Positions 21,879-33,391 are shown, numbered from the stretch's first letter. The stretch: DNA of 64,000 nt from Agrostemma githago (GCA_958450325.1 OY288250.1:53458898-53522897), one strand, 5' to 3'. The notes: a model not told the origin generated them from the sequence alone. Program-made: numbers and translations.

Positions 21879-23336
21879 TCATTCTTTTTCAACACTACTA
21901 CGACCGGTTCCATCTCCATCAAGGGCACGGAGGAACAAGTCAAAGGCCCTAGCGAAGTCTTCAATTAAGCTCGTAATGTAACCGACCACATCCTAAGGCT
22001 CTTAATGGCCTTGCCTTGACGTTCCCGGGGCATCCCGATCCGCTAAGTTCAAAGGCTTGAATTTGTACTTGCGGTCTTTCGGGATATACCCAAACGTCCA
22101 CCGGTCTTCATATGGCCCCAAGGGAGGCTCATCTTCTTCCTTGTCATTGCACTTGTCATCTAACCCATGATGTGGGCTCTCATCCCCCTCACTCTCGGAG
22201 TCATCATCCTCAAGTACATACGAGTACTTCTTCAAGCTTTGTCCCGGTTCACCCCCTAGATCGACGTTTTTCGTGGCTTGGATCATATTGCATGACTCAT
22301 CGCTAGTAGGCGAAGTGTTGCCTTGGAGGTCGAACACTATCTTTTCCTCGCCCAACTCAAATGTGATCCTACCATTCTTCACATCGATCATAGCACCGAC
22401 GGTGTGTAGAAATGGGCGTCCAAGAATAATGGGAGTGTTTGCATCCTCCGGCATATCGAGCACAATGAAGGCGACCGGAATGAAGAATTTTCCTATTCGT
22501 ACCGGCACATCCTCTAGCGTTCCCAATGGTCGGTTAAGAGATTTATCGGCCATTTGAAGTGTAATGGACGTACATTTCAACTCCTTCATCCCGAGTCGGT
22601 AACAAATAGAGTAAGGAATGATGCTCACACTCGCGCCCAAGTCACATAATGCATTCTTGATCATGAAATTGCCTATGGTGCAAGGGATCGAGAAACTACC
22701 CGGATCCTTCAACTTCGGAAGCGTGGAACCTTGAATAAGCTCGCTCACCACCCTCGTGAACGCTACCGTCTCTTTCTTGTCGATGGATCTCTTCCTAGCT
22801 AGGATTTCCCGCATGAATTTTCCATATGCCGGGATTTGGGTAAGTAACTCGGTGAACGGGACGCTAACATCCAATTTCTTCACGATGTTAAGGAACTTGT
22901 CATAGTGAGTGTCCACCTTAGTCTTCATTTGCCTTGATGAGAAAGGCAACTTGATTTGGTACTTGTTTTGCTCAATAGGGGTGGATTCCTCAAATGACAC
23001 CTTCCTTTTACCCTTGTCTTTCTCTTGAAGTGGGGGAGGGTTGTCTTCTTGGGGTTTTTCAATTTCCCAAAGAACTTGCTCCTCCATTGAATTGTCCATG
23101 CTTGATTCTTCTTGATTTGGAGACACAACTTCCTTCATTGCTTCTTGCTCACTAGGAAACACGGGAGGATTATAGGTGGCACCTCTCCTTAAGGTGATGG
23201 CATTGACATGTTCATAATTTGGAGTTTCACCTTGAGGAGGCAATTGCCCTCTTTGCCTTGAAGAACTTCCTGATGCAAGTTGTGATACTTGATTCTCAAT
23301 CATCTTCATGTGAGTTTTCATTTCCTTGTTATCCAT
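21879..23336 (-). pseudogene. Athila-type aspartic protease of A1
   Basis: Continues gag in the same frame after a TAA at 23343-23345. KFLNIVKKLDVSVPFTELL and DPGSFSIPCTIGNF precede the catalytic CDLGASVSIIPYS (Asp near 22647). IVLDMPEDANTPIILGRPFL is the second block. An acidic tail with FARAFDLFLRALDGDG follows to 21879. It should mature Gag in particles. A TAA at 22002-22004 replaces the GAA (Glu) seen in A2. No RT follows, although Athila pol normally would. Confidence 0.9.
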
Positions 23337-23342
23337 TAGAAT

Positions 23343-25109
23343 TTAAGCAATGATTCCTTGTTGTGACATTTGTGTCTCTAATTGGCTCCTTTGCATTTCT
23401 TGAGTACTCCTTTGCATATCCAACAATTGCTTTTGTATATCCGAATCCCGTGGTGGAGATTGTGGATTATGCGGAGTATCGGTGAGGGCTAATGGAGTAC
23501 CATAGTCATGAATAGGAGACCGGCTCCTAGGCTTGCTTTGTTGATTGCCTTGTGTTGCTTGTTGTTGTTGATGGTTCCCTTGGAACCCATGAGAATTGCC
23601 TTGATTAAGGCCTTGATTGTGGTTTTGTTGTTGTTGGAAGCCTTGGTTTCCTTTGAAACCGCCTTGATTGAAGTTCCTTTGTTGGAACCCTTGATTGTTG
23701 TTGTGAAAGGTACCTTGGTTATTTTGCTTGAAGTTGTTGAAGGGTCTTGGATTACCCATGTAACCTTGGTAACCTTGGTTGTTGTCCCTTAAGGGAGGTG
23801 GAACATAGGGACGATGTTGTTGTTGATGTTGAAAGGCTTGTTGTTGAGGGACTTGATTGGAAGCTTGGTATTGATTAGAGTAGGAGGCACCTTGCTTGAA
23901 CGCTTGAAAGGCGTTCACTTGCTCAATACTTCCTCTACAATTCATAGGATCATGACCAACGATTCCACAAGTATCACACATCCCAAAATAGGGCAAAGGA
24001 GGTGCAAATCCCAAAGAACTCACTTCTTGAATCGGTTGATGGTGTGAGGAACTAGTGCCTTGGACTTGGTTGAGGTGGCTTTGGAGCTTCTTGTCAATAG
24101 TCTCCATGTGTGTTTTCAATTGAGCTCCAAGATCGATGCTCAATTGTGTAATGGCATCAATCTCATGCCTACCTCCCCGATTTGCCTTCCTAGGCCTTGA
24201 GTATTGTGAATTGTGCACCGCCATCTCTTCAATCCTCGACCAAGTTTGGTCATCCTCTACTTCGGTAAACCTACCGTTAGATCCCATGTTGAGTATGGCC
24301 CTCGAGTCTTCATATAACCCGTTCCAAAATTGTTGTACGAGGAACCATTGTGATAAGCCATGGTGTGGACAAGAACGGATCAAGGCTTTGAATCTTTCCC
24401 ACGATTCAGAGAGGCTTTCATCATCACGTTGTTGGAAACCCGTGATAGAAGCTCTCAATAGATTTGTCTTCTCCGGGGGATAGAATTGTTGGTAGAAGGC
24501 TAAGGCTAGCTTCTTCCAAGTGTCAATGCCAAGTCTTGCTTTGTCCAACCCCTTGAACCATTGTTTCGCTTTACCAATAAGAGAGAAAGGAAATAATACC
24601 CACCGGATTTGGTCTTGAGTTATTCCCGTTTGCGAAATAGCATCACAATAATCAGAAAAGGTTTCCATGTGTTGATGAGGATCTTCGGTTGGTAACCCAC
24701 TAAATTGACTTCTCTCGACCAATTGGATAAATTGCGTTTTTGCCACAAAATTCCCGGTATATGCCTCCAGTAAAGTGGATGCACCCGGCAAAACGTCTTC
24801 CGTGAAGGTTGAGTGAGAAGAAAACTTAGGCATGATTGGATATAAGGGAGAAGATGGTGGTGTAGACGGTGTTGATGTAGATGAAGAGGGGAAACTAGGA
24901 GAAGAATTACCGAAGGGATTGATGAAGGTCCCTCCGGCCGTCTCTCGAGGTGACTCGCTAAAGTCGGCTCCTTGGGCTTGCCCTTGGTGAGTATTGCTTG
25001 CACTCGGTTGAGAGATCCTAACCCGATTAATCGTCCGTTAGCGAAAGGCTCGAAAGAGTCTCTCCGGCTCTGGATTAAAGAGATAGAAGTCGCCTCCCCT
25101 CCTAGGCAT
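23343..25109 (-). pseudogene. Athila-type gag of A1
   Basis: The start is inferred at 25109 from A2, where the frame is open (MPRRGGDFYLFNPEPERLFR). In A1 a TAA at 25038-25040 (CAA in A2) breaks it. Capsid: FSGLPTEDPHQHMETFSDYC, FPFSLIGKAKQWFKGLDKA, SWERFKALIRSCPHHGLSQ, VQQFWNGLYEDSRAILNMG. One zinc knuckle CDTCGIVGHDPMNC follows, then a Gln/Asn/Gly/Phe-rich low-complexity tail (about 23540-23850) with repeated NQGFQQ units. It forms the virus-like particle and binds RNA. Confidence 0.9.
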
Positions 25110-25317
25110 ACACTACACACTAGAACAAACGTGAGAACACCTAGTGCTTTATGGGCACTATGCAACGACAATCAACAAACACAACTAGAGACAAAGAGAA
25201 AAAGAAAGCTAAGAAAAGAAGAAAAAACTAGAAAATATTCACAAGAGAAGATGGGAGAGCACAAAGAAGGGTAACTAAGTCTAGAAATAAGCAAACGAAG
25301 TCTAAACAATGCACCGT

Positions 25318-25334
25318 CCCCGGCAACGGCGCCA
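25318..25334 (-). other. Primer-binding site of A1
   Basis: The plus strand reads TCCCGGCAACGGCGCCA. On the element strand it starts TGGCGCCGTTGCCGGG, the tRNA-Asp-type site usual for Athila. Compared with A2 and B1 one G is missing from the GGGG run. Confidence 0.8.
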
Positions 25335-25337
25335 AAT

Positions 25338-26908
25338 TGATGGTAGGGATTTGTCACGTCCCTAACCGTCAATAAACTACCGATTACACCTAGTGGGTAG
25401 CTAGGGCAAGTCGGGATCGTATCCACGAGGACGGTAAGGCGAAGTTCAGACTATGTCTACCTAAATACGAGACTAAATTACCAAACAAACACGAAGAAAC
25501 GATAAATGGAAAACTATGGTGGGGGAGAAGTGGGAACTAGACTAATGATGAACTAACAAGTAAACTAGGGTAAACTATGGCTAACTAAGGAGGATGAACT
25601 CAAATATGGAAAGAAAGTGGGGTAGGTCGGGTTCATAGGAGTAGAAGGGTAATTGGGGTGATCAAGGGTATAGGTGTCTCCTAATTGCTAGAATCGGTCC
25701 GGGCTCTCGCAACTTAGACCGATGTCAAGGTGGGTCCGGGCTCTCGCAACTTAGACCCTAGTCCGCGCTCTCGCGACTAAACTATTCTCAACATTTCCGC
25801 ATCATAGACAAACAATGAGAAGATGAGCACAAGTATGGGAAGCATGGCCACTACAACTCATACAAGCATATCAACAAACACATAGAGTGCCCACAATGTG
25901 ACTAACAACAAAGACTCACCCTTTTCCCTCAATCAACCCTAATCATCCATAATCTACCCCTAATCCCCCTACTAACCCCACAAGTCATCTACTCACTCAT
26001 TATCAATGAAAAACTAACAATAATAAGAGAAAACAACTTGAACATCCAAACATCCATAATGAACAATAACAATAACAATAAAAAAAATATAAAGATTCAA
26101 ACTTGATTAACAAACTAAGAACAAGAGTAAATAAGAGAAGAAAATTATACCAACAAACAATGGATGAAAAAGAAGAGAACTTGTATTAATAAGAAACCCA
26201 AATAAAATCCCAAGGTTGTCAAGCTTGGAACAATCTTCAAGAATCCCCTTAATCCAAGAACTAATTACAATGATTAACTAAAGATTAAAGAGAGGATTAA
26301 ACTAATGAGAGTAGCACTAATCTAGGGTTTTGAATGTTAATGGAGGCTTAAACTAGTCTAGGGTATGATAAGATGTCTTAACATTACAAGAAGGGAGTAT
26401 ATATATGGGTACAAGAATGAAGGAGAAGAAAAGAAAAGGAGTCGTGCTGCCAGCTCTTCGTCCCGACCGGGACGGCTCTGTCATCCCGATCGGGACGGGT
26501 TGGTCCCGATCGGGATGGGCTCATAGTGGCACCCTTTAACGTGCACCCCATCCCGAACGGGATGGGTCATGTAGGCCTCCCTTAAGAGCTCTTTGATCCC
26601 TCCTTGTCTCTCATGGGTTTCTCGTCGATTCTCGGGACTCGGGATCGGGTCTCGGAGGCTCGGGATTGGGTCTCAAGGTCTCGGGGTCGACTCCAAGCTA
26701 AGGCATCGAGTCATCGTTCCTTAGTTTCGTTGGCTCCAAAATGTGTATGTATTGAGTCGGAATTGCTCCAACTCTTCCAAATCGGTCTCGGGAACCTGAA
26801 ACGAGCTAAAGGAAGCATAAGAAGCCCATGAACCGCCCCCAAGGAGCGATTCCACAAGGAAAATGGGACCAAAACACAACAAATAGGCACTACAAACTAC
26901 ACTTATCA
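25338..26908 (-). repeat. 5' LTR of A1
   Basis: 1571 bp, TGATGGTAGGG to ACACTTATCA on the plus strand, directly next to the primer site. The palindrome cluster is at 26459-26565 and the TATA box at 26398-26406. Confidence 0.92.
26459..26565 (-). promoter_or_regulatory. Palindrome cluster, A1 5' LTR
   Basis: Four copies (GTCCCGACCGGGAC, CATCCCGATCGGGA, GTCCCGATCGGGATG, CATCCCGAACGGGATG). This is the promoter-proximal LTR, so these copies are the ones that could act on transcription. Confidence 0.6.
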
Positions 26909-27000
26909 CCAAGGCATGACCTATGCCGAGGCCCTCAGAATTGCCAACGAGGACTGGCAGCTATCCCAGCTCGTCCCTACCCCAAATCCACCTCGTGGGG
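26909..27000 (+). pseudogene. Gag fragment of U between A1 and B1
   Basis: GMTYAEALRIANEDWQLSQL and VPTPNPPRG are encoded in the frame that joins 17270 on the left and 35039 on the right once the insertions are removed. It contains TGGGG (26996-27000), the left target duplication of B1. Confidence 0.7.
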
Positions 27001-27851
27001 TGATGGCAGGATTCATCGCGGGTCCAACCGTCAATAAATAAACCGACTACTCTTAGTGGGTAGATAGGGTAAGTCGGGTCGAATCCACGGGGACGGTAAA
27101 GTGGAGTCTAGACTAAGGTCGCCTAAGAACAAGACTAGGTAAACGAGCTAAGCTAAACAAAACAATGATAAAAAGGGGAGAAGGCTAGACTATGACTAAG
27201 GTGACGGAGAAAACAAACAAGGAAAATGGGCTAGGATTAGGTCGGGTTCAAGGGGCAATGGAATGGTCAAGGAGGAGTAAAGGGGAAGGAGTAGTAGGGT
27301 AATCTAGGTGAGGTCCGGGCTCTCGCTACGTAGACCGACCTAGAGGTTTCACCTAAAACCCACCTTGGCAACGCACATGACAGACGGGGTTACTAGCGCG
27401 CTATAGTGGCCTAGGTCGCATCCCGGCTCTCGCTACGTAGACCGACCTAGGGGTCGTCCTCACCGGGCTCTCGCTACGTAGTGAGGGAACCAAACCCACA
27501 AACAAACTGTCACCCAAAAGAGAAAGGCAAGAAAAACAAGTATTTGCAACTACTAGTCATTCAAGCATTTCAACAAACATGTAATATGCATCAAACCAAG
27601 AGGAAACCCAAATCTTCCACCAAGGTTGTCAATCTTGGATGGATTCTTCAAGAGATCCAATAATACAAGAGTAAACTAAGATTAAAGAGTAATTAAGGAC
27701 TAATCTACAATAATCTAATCTAATCTAACCTAAAGTAGTCTAGGGTTTAATGTCTCATGAAGTGCATAAGCTTAACAAAACAAGGGAAGAGTATATATAG
27801 GGTTACAAGTGGAAAGGAGAAGAAAGAAAACAAGGCGGAGCTGCAGCAGGC

Positions 27852-27994
27852 CCGTCCCGGCCGAGACGAGGTGGTCCCGGTCGGGATGAGGTCGGTCCCG
27901 GCCGGGAGGAGCTGCTCTCGGTTGGGAGGGTCCACAGACAGTAGCTTCTCTTTTTGCTCCTTCATCCCGGACGGGATGAGGCCATACCCGTCGG
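27852..27994 (-). promoter_or_regulatory. Palindrome cluster, B1 3' LTR
   Basis: Six copies or half-degenerate copies of TCCCG-NN-CGGGA (CCCGTCCCGGCCGAGACG, GTCCCGGTCGGGATG, CATCCCGGACGGGATG and others). The last is cut by the insertion that begins at 27996. Confidence 0.55.
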
Positions 27995-27995
27995 G

Positions 27996-28435
27996 CAATG
28001 TTGTTAAGATCGCGATCCGGATAGTAGGATCGTACGATCCTACGACTCAGAAATAGCTACCCGATTCGGGTCGTCAGTAGGATCGTCCCGGCATAGGATC
28101 GCGATAGGATCGGACAGGATCGCGTGGGATCGGTGGGATCGCGATTTATCATGGGATTGTACGATCCTTTCTTCTAGTTTCAATAAATGAATAAAGTGCT
28201 AATTATGACCCATTTAACTAAACTAACTATGACCCATTACTAACTATGACCCACTAACTAAACTACATTAAAAAAATAAAGAAAATCAACATTTGTCATC
28301 AACATTCAAAAATTTGTACGTGATGCTTCTTTCTCCAATGTCCACGACGGAACCCTAAACCCCAATTTTTTTATCAATCATCACTGATCAGCTCACAAAT
28401 CGACAATCATCATCTTTCATTCAAGATTTCACGTT
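27996..28435. repeat. GATCG-rich unidentified insertion in B1 LTR
   Basis: Begins CAATGTTGTTAAGATCGCGA and holds many GGATCG and GATCGCGAT units in its first 180 bp, including the palindrome GGATCGTACGATCC. It then becomes AT-rich with three GACCCATT/A-type repeats. It is absent from the 5' LTR. No clear target duplication or terminal inverted repeat is seen. It may be filler from double-strand-break repair or part of an unknown transposon. Confidence 0.7.
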
Positions 28436-28735
28436 ATGTTCTCATGGGCTTCCCATCGATTCTCGGGACTCGGGATCGGGCCTCGGAGGCTCGGGGTTGG
28501 GTCCCAAGGTCTCGGGGTCGACTCCAAGGCATCGAGTGATCGTTCCTTAGCTTCGTTGGCTCCAAAAAGTGTATGTATTGAGTCGGAATCGCTCCAACTC
28601 TTCACGAATGGTCTCGGGAACCTGAAACGAGCTAGAGGAAGCATAAGTAGCCCATAAACCGCTCCCAAGGAGCGATTCCACAAGGAAAATGGGACCAAAA
28701 CACTACAAAATAGGCACTACAAACTACACTTATCA

Positions 28736-28750
28736 ACTCCCCCACACTTA
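28736..28750 (-). other. Polypurine tract of B1
   Basis: ACTCCCCCACACTTA directly follows the 3' LTR end, as in A1 and C. Confidence 0.8.
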
Positions 28751-31292
28751 ACCCTTACTCGCCCTCGAGTAAGCACATACTAACTACTAAACTAGCCGAG
28801 TGGGTATTAGCGCACCCTACGCCCTTTCAACTCACGCGAGTACACTTAGAGGAAAAGTGCACTCCGCAAGGCAAGTGGGGTCTTGCGACAAAACTGTGGA
28901 TGCAACCGGACACAACAACACACAAACAAACAAACACACAAACAAACAAATAATCGGTTGCACCCAAAAGAAAACAAATACCGCTTCCCTCTAAAAGCGG
29001 TGAATGAAACACCGGTTTAGAACTCGAGGCAAGTGACAACGTTCCCGAGCTAGCAATACAAATCAAGGTGAACTAAACCCTAATAGTATGACGATAAAGC
29101 AACAAAAACGTTGGTAACTTACCTAGGTCCTCCTAACTTTCTAAGAACGTACTACGGGACGATTGGCGGAGTGGAAAGTGATGAACCACGGTATTAGTCG
29201 ACACTGTAGGTAAGTGAGACCCCGCCCCCTTTAGCGATGAGCCAAGAGGGTCGTCCCATGTCCAAAACCGCCTAACTAGTCCAAGTAAAAAGGTGGAAAT
29301 ATTTGCAAAATGAGGGAAGACCGACCCTTGCCGCTATCATCCTTCCTAGGGACTCGGTCCTTTGGTAGGCTCTTCACGGCAAAAGTCGGAAAAAGGCTTA
29401 TTTTGAGATGTAGGGGTTCTTTTTGTGATACGGGTTTTCTTTTGGCATTTTCCTTTCTTTTGCATATTTTTGCCTTTGTTTGTTGCCATGCCATTTCTTT
29501 TTTTTCTTCTTTTCTATTTTCTTTTTGGCTTTTGTGCCTTTTCTTTTTCTTCATTTCTTTCTTTCTTTCTTTCTTTTTCTTTTCTTTGCCCTTTTTGGCA
29601 AGATTTGGCTTTTTGGCACTTCTTTGTGTAACAAGAAAGAGAGAATTCAACAAATTGCAATTTATTTTGTGGATATGTGTAGGAGGTAGGTGAATGGGTA
29701 AGTCGGGGGTCGCGATCCCTCTTCAAACCCACAAAAAGTGGAAAACTTGGACTAATCAAACAATCCTAAACACGGTCACCTAAGGGACGGGACTCGGTAA
29801 CCAAGGCCTTTTCACACCGTGGGTGGTCATAATGGTCAAAAGTGCAAATCCCGTAGTAAATCTTTAGTAAACTAGGTGGACTCAAGGTAAAGGACCAACG
29901 AAATCATTGATTTAGGGTCATTCTACTAGAGTAAAGTCCAAGACTCGATTTATACTACTAGGAAGGGAAAGTAAACACTTGCACACTAGCCTCTAAACCG
30001 GGTTTTTGAAAACGATTTACACACTGGACACAACTACACACCACAACACAAAATTAAAGACATGACGAAAATGAGAGGAAAAGAAACAAAGGCAACAAAA
30101 ACAAAACAAGGTAAAACAAAACACATAGACAAAACAAACACCACCCCTATCTTCCAAACAAGTCTCCAAATCAACCTCAAACTTTACAAAGCTCCACCCG
30201 AGCACACCATAACACATAACTCCTCCAAACTCCACAAGGAACAAAGAGGCAAAAGGGGTGAAGGGATGTTACCGGAAGTCTTGAAAGCTCTCCAAAGCTA
30301 ACGGCGATTAGGTGACCTAAGAGGAAAAAGGGAGGCAACCACAAACAACAAAACAAATATACGACACAAAGACCCGAAAGGAAAACACACAAAAGAAAAT
30401 CTTTTTGATTTTTATGAAAATTTTTCAAATTTTTAGGGATTTTTCAAGAATTTTCAAATAAACTACGAAAATAAAACTAACTACGATAGAGTATCGCTCC
30501 CCCACACTTAAACCGAGCAATGTCCTCATGCTCGATCGTAGTGTGCGGAGAGACAAAAGAAAAAGAAAAGAAACTACGAAAATAAAGCTAAAAATAAAAG
30601 CTAAAAGTGAAGAAATGGTAGAATGTGTCCAGCCGGGGTGTAGTCAAGTCACCATGGGCCGAGACGAGAAAAAGATATGGATGGGGGAAGAAATAAAAGA
30701 AGGAAATAAAAGGAAATGGGAGGGGAGGGCTAGGTTTAATCAAGTCACCTAGCCCGGATTCCGCCTAAATCCGCCTAAATCCTAAAAGAAAAAGGGTGAA
30801 AAACTTGTACAATTTGGATTTTGAAATGACTCTCGATGTAGTCACATCATCGAGAGTCGGGAGCAACAACTACCAAGGCCTCGAAGGCCACTATGACGTC
30901 AAGACACGCAAGTGTACAAGGGGAAGGGGATAAACAAGGGGAAAACAAGCAATAAAAGACGGAAAAGTAAGGATAGTTACCCAAACCAATCGGCTAGTAA
31001 CTCACTCGCTCCATCGTCTCAATGATCAATAAATGCACTTGCTTGTTGTCTTCATTGTCATCTCCCTTCAAGCTTGATGATACCGCATGGTTGGGGTAGT
31101 AATGGTATGAGGGGGGGTAGGATTTGATGTGAATCTCGGTGTAAAGTGAAGCGAAAATGAGGTGAGGGTATGTAAATGAGGTACATGGGTCATATGGCAA
31201 GAGCAAGGAAGGTTAGGGAGGTTGGGAGGGGGTATATAATGGTTGGGTGGACTCAAATGTCGAAGAAGAGGCACAAAGGGGGAGTAGGGGAC

Positions 31293-31460
31293 CATCCCGG
31301 TCGGGATGGATGGTCCCGGTCGAGATGACACACCCGTCCCGGTCGGGACGCTCCCGTCCCGGTCGCGACGGACCTCCAGTAAGCTCGAAAATGTGCTCCT
31401 CCATCCCGATCGGGACGGCTCCTTCCCGGTCGGGATGCCGCACCCTTCCCGGTCGGGATG
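31293..31460 (-). repeat. Palindrome cluster in B1 internal region
   Basis: Seven copies, beginning with CATCCCGGTCGGGATG. Two have lost symmetry (GGTCGAGATG, GGTCGCGACG). It corresponds in position to 21385-21592 of A1. Confidence 0.75.
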
Positions 31461-31792
31461 GGTCTTCTTGACCTTCCACGAACCCAAAAGCTTACTCCAA
31501 GCTTCAAAAACCGACTCCCTAACTCAAGATCCAAACTCTAACGACAACCATTCGTCTCTAGGATTCACCTTCACTTCACACCTATCAAACAAAGCTCATA
31601 TACACATCAAATTTGCTCCCTCACATCGCTCATCAAAATACCAAATAAATTACAAGAATCCCGCAAAAACAAACAAATCCAAGAAACAAATCACACAAAT
31701 ACAAGCACAAGTACTCTAGAGAAGAGGGAGGGGGAATATACAACATGACGGTTCTTTAGGAACTCTGTCAAACCTAGGATGGTGGATCTTCT

Positions 31793-33136
31793 TCAACCAT
31801 AGCCCTTAAGGGCATGGAGGAGCAAGTCGAACGCACTACCGACATCATAGAGACGGCCTAAGGAGCGCTCGAGCCTAGCTAACCTCCACGACCTCCAATA
31901 TGGAGGAGGCAAGAAGTAGGAATCCCAAGACCCAACGTCATCATTCATGTTGTCTCCGGGGTCTATCCATCCTAAGAGCTTCACCGACCTCTTCCTCCCT
32001 AAGCATCGTCTCCAATCACAAGCAAGCTTCATTTCCAAGAAACGAGGCACAAAAATCGGCTTTGGCATCATTTCCTCGTTGCACACCCCCACACTTTCCT
32101 AAAGTTGTGGTTCCCCACCTTCATCATTTGTCCCCACATCATCTTGGAGGAGAGGATTGAAACTTCTACCGGCGGTTTCAATCTCTTCCAAATCATTGCT
32201 TGGTTCACTAGCTAGGGGCTCTTGATGCTTATCCATATTCTCGGACATGAGCAACTTGGGCTCATCAATTTCACCCAACAACTTCACAAATTCCACCAAC
32301 CCATATAACTCACTATCCCCCTCCAATTTCTCACCAATGTTGTCTTCACCAAGGGTCATATCCTCATTCGTCACTTTTTGGGTAGATGATTGAGGTTCTT
32401 CAAAGCAAATCTCTCCTCCAAAGGGAACTACATCAGCGGCTTCATGGTTAGGTTGCTCCTCTTTCTCAAGTGGGCACCCTTCATCTAATTGTGATGTTCG
32501 GGATAAAAGCATTACGGTTTGAACCGATATTGCATTTAATCGAGCATCCCTCGCCTCGTTTTCCCTTCGGAGTTTGGCCAAGAGTTCATTATTCTTTTGC
32601 GATTGGATGGCCATTTCTTGTTGCATTTGAAGCATCGATTGATGTAACTCCAAGTTTGGCATTTGGCGGTCATTGGGGTCTTGTAAAGCTCCTTGAAAAT
32701 CTTGATGATGCCCAAGGGGTGGGGCATCATATAGTTGGTAGTGAGGTTGAGGTGATTGGTAGTATTGTGGGTCATGGGGTTCATATTGTGGTTGGGGTGG
32801 AGGGTAATATGGTGGGTTTTGGGGGCATTGGCTTCCATAAGGTGAATCTTGATTGTACATGGTGGGTTCACATTGATAACTCGAGTAGTAGTCACCATGA
32901 TCGTAGGATTGATAGTCATTCACTTGTTGGTAGCCATTTCCATAACCTTGAATTTCATACCCACTAGAGTCTTGATCCCCCCAAGAAGCTTGATAGTAAT
33001 TAGGAGTCATCATGTAGTAGCTTTGGTTCATAGAAGGAGAGGAGTAGTTCATATCGGCTTCCATGTGTAGGGAGTTTAGATCAAACCCCATGCTCGCTCG
33101 AAAATCGTAGCTCATACCCGGTTGAGGACTTCTCAA
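31793..33136 (-). pseudogene. B1 protein: Tyr/Gln/Pro-rich gag remnant
   Basis: 345 codons from 33136 to a TAG at 32099-32101, then the same frame runs on to 31793. Residues 20-150 are Tyr/Gln/Pro/Asn/Ser-rich and prion-like (QNPPYYPPPQPQYEPHDPQY). Residues 165-205 form a coiled coil (NELLAKLRRENEARDARLNA) that matches the A2 spacer QELFAYIQGENASRDARM. After the TAG, GSAFDLLLHALKGYG matches the end of the A protease ORF. The start (RSPQPG) aligns at DNA level with RISQPS near the A gag start. Capsid, zinc knuckle and protease are absent, so it looks like an internally rebuilt gag. Function unknown. Confidence 0.7.
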
Positions 33137-33370
33137 TCTAGCAACCGTCCGTTAAAGCGGCTCTGAGTTGCAAGAAGAAGATGGTCACCACCTCTAAGCA
33201 CAAACTGTAGACTAAGAGCAAACGTGAGAAGCCTAGTGCTTTTTTGGCACTTGACAAGAGAGAAATAAACTTCACACACACAAGAAGCAAGGTAACAAAA
33301 AGAAAAAAGAAAAACACAAACACAAAGACAAAGTCAAGTAACTAGGAAAACAAAGTCTAAACTAGCACCG

Positions 33371-33388
33371 TCCCCGGCAACGGCGCCA
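33371..33388 (-). other. Primer-binding site of B1
   Basis: TCCCCGGCAACGGCGCCA on the plus strand; the element strand reads TGGCGCCGTTGCCGGGGA. tRNA-Asp-type, shared with A2 and X. Confidence 0.85.
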
Positions 33389-33391
33389 AAT

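Larger units (their letters stand above)
17271..26908 (-). mobile_element. Athila-like gag-protease element A1
   Basis: A complete 9.6-kb element in minus orientation: 5' LTR at right (25338-26908), primer site, gag-protease, about 3 kb noncoding, polypurine tract, 3' LTR at left (17271-18856). No RT, RNase H or integrase, so it is non-autonomous, similar in concept to TR-GAG or LARD elements. Flanks are CCTAG (17266-17270) and CCAAG (26909-26913), a 4-of-5 target duplication. U's gag frame is restored when A1 is removed. Confidence 0.9.
27001..28735 (-). repeat. 3' LTR of B1 (with deletion and insertion)
   Basis: Relative to the 5' LTR it lacks 301 bp at 27615-27623, where the 9-bp repeat TTCCACCAA flanks the lost segment. 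It also carries about 440 bp of unrelated GATCG-rich sequence (27996-28435) in place of about 47 bp. TATA box at 27792-27799, palindromes 27852-27994. Confidence 0.9.
28736..31792 (-). other. 3' noncoding region of B1
   Basis: Homologous over its length to the A1 block at 18857-21878. Holds the purine tract (29490-29612), the internal polypurine-like motif GCTCCCCCACACTTA (30496-30510) and a palindrome cluster (31293-31460, seven copies, some mutated). No gene seen. Confidence 0.8.
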
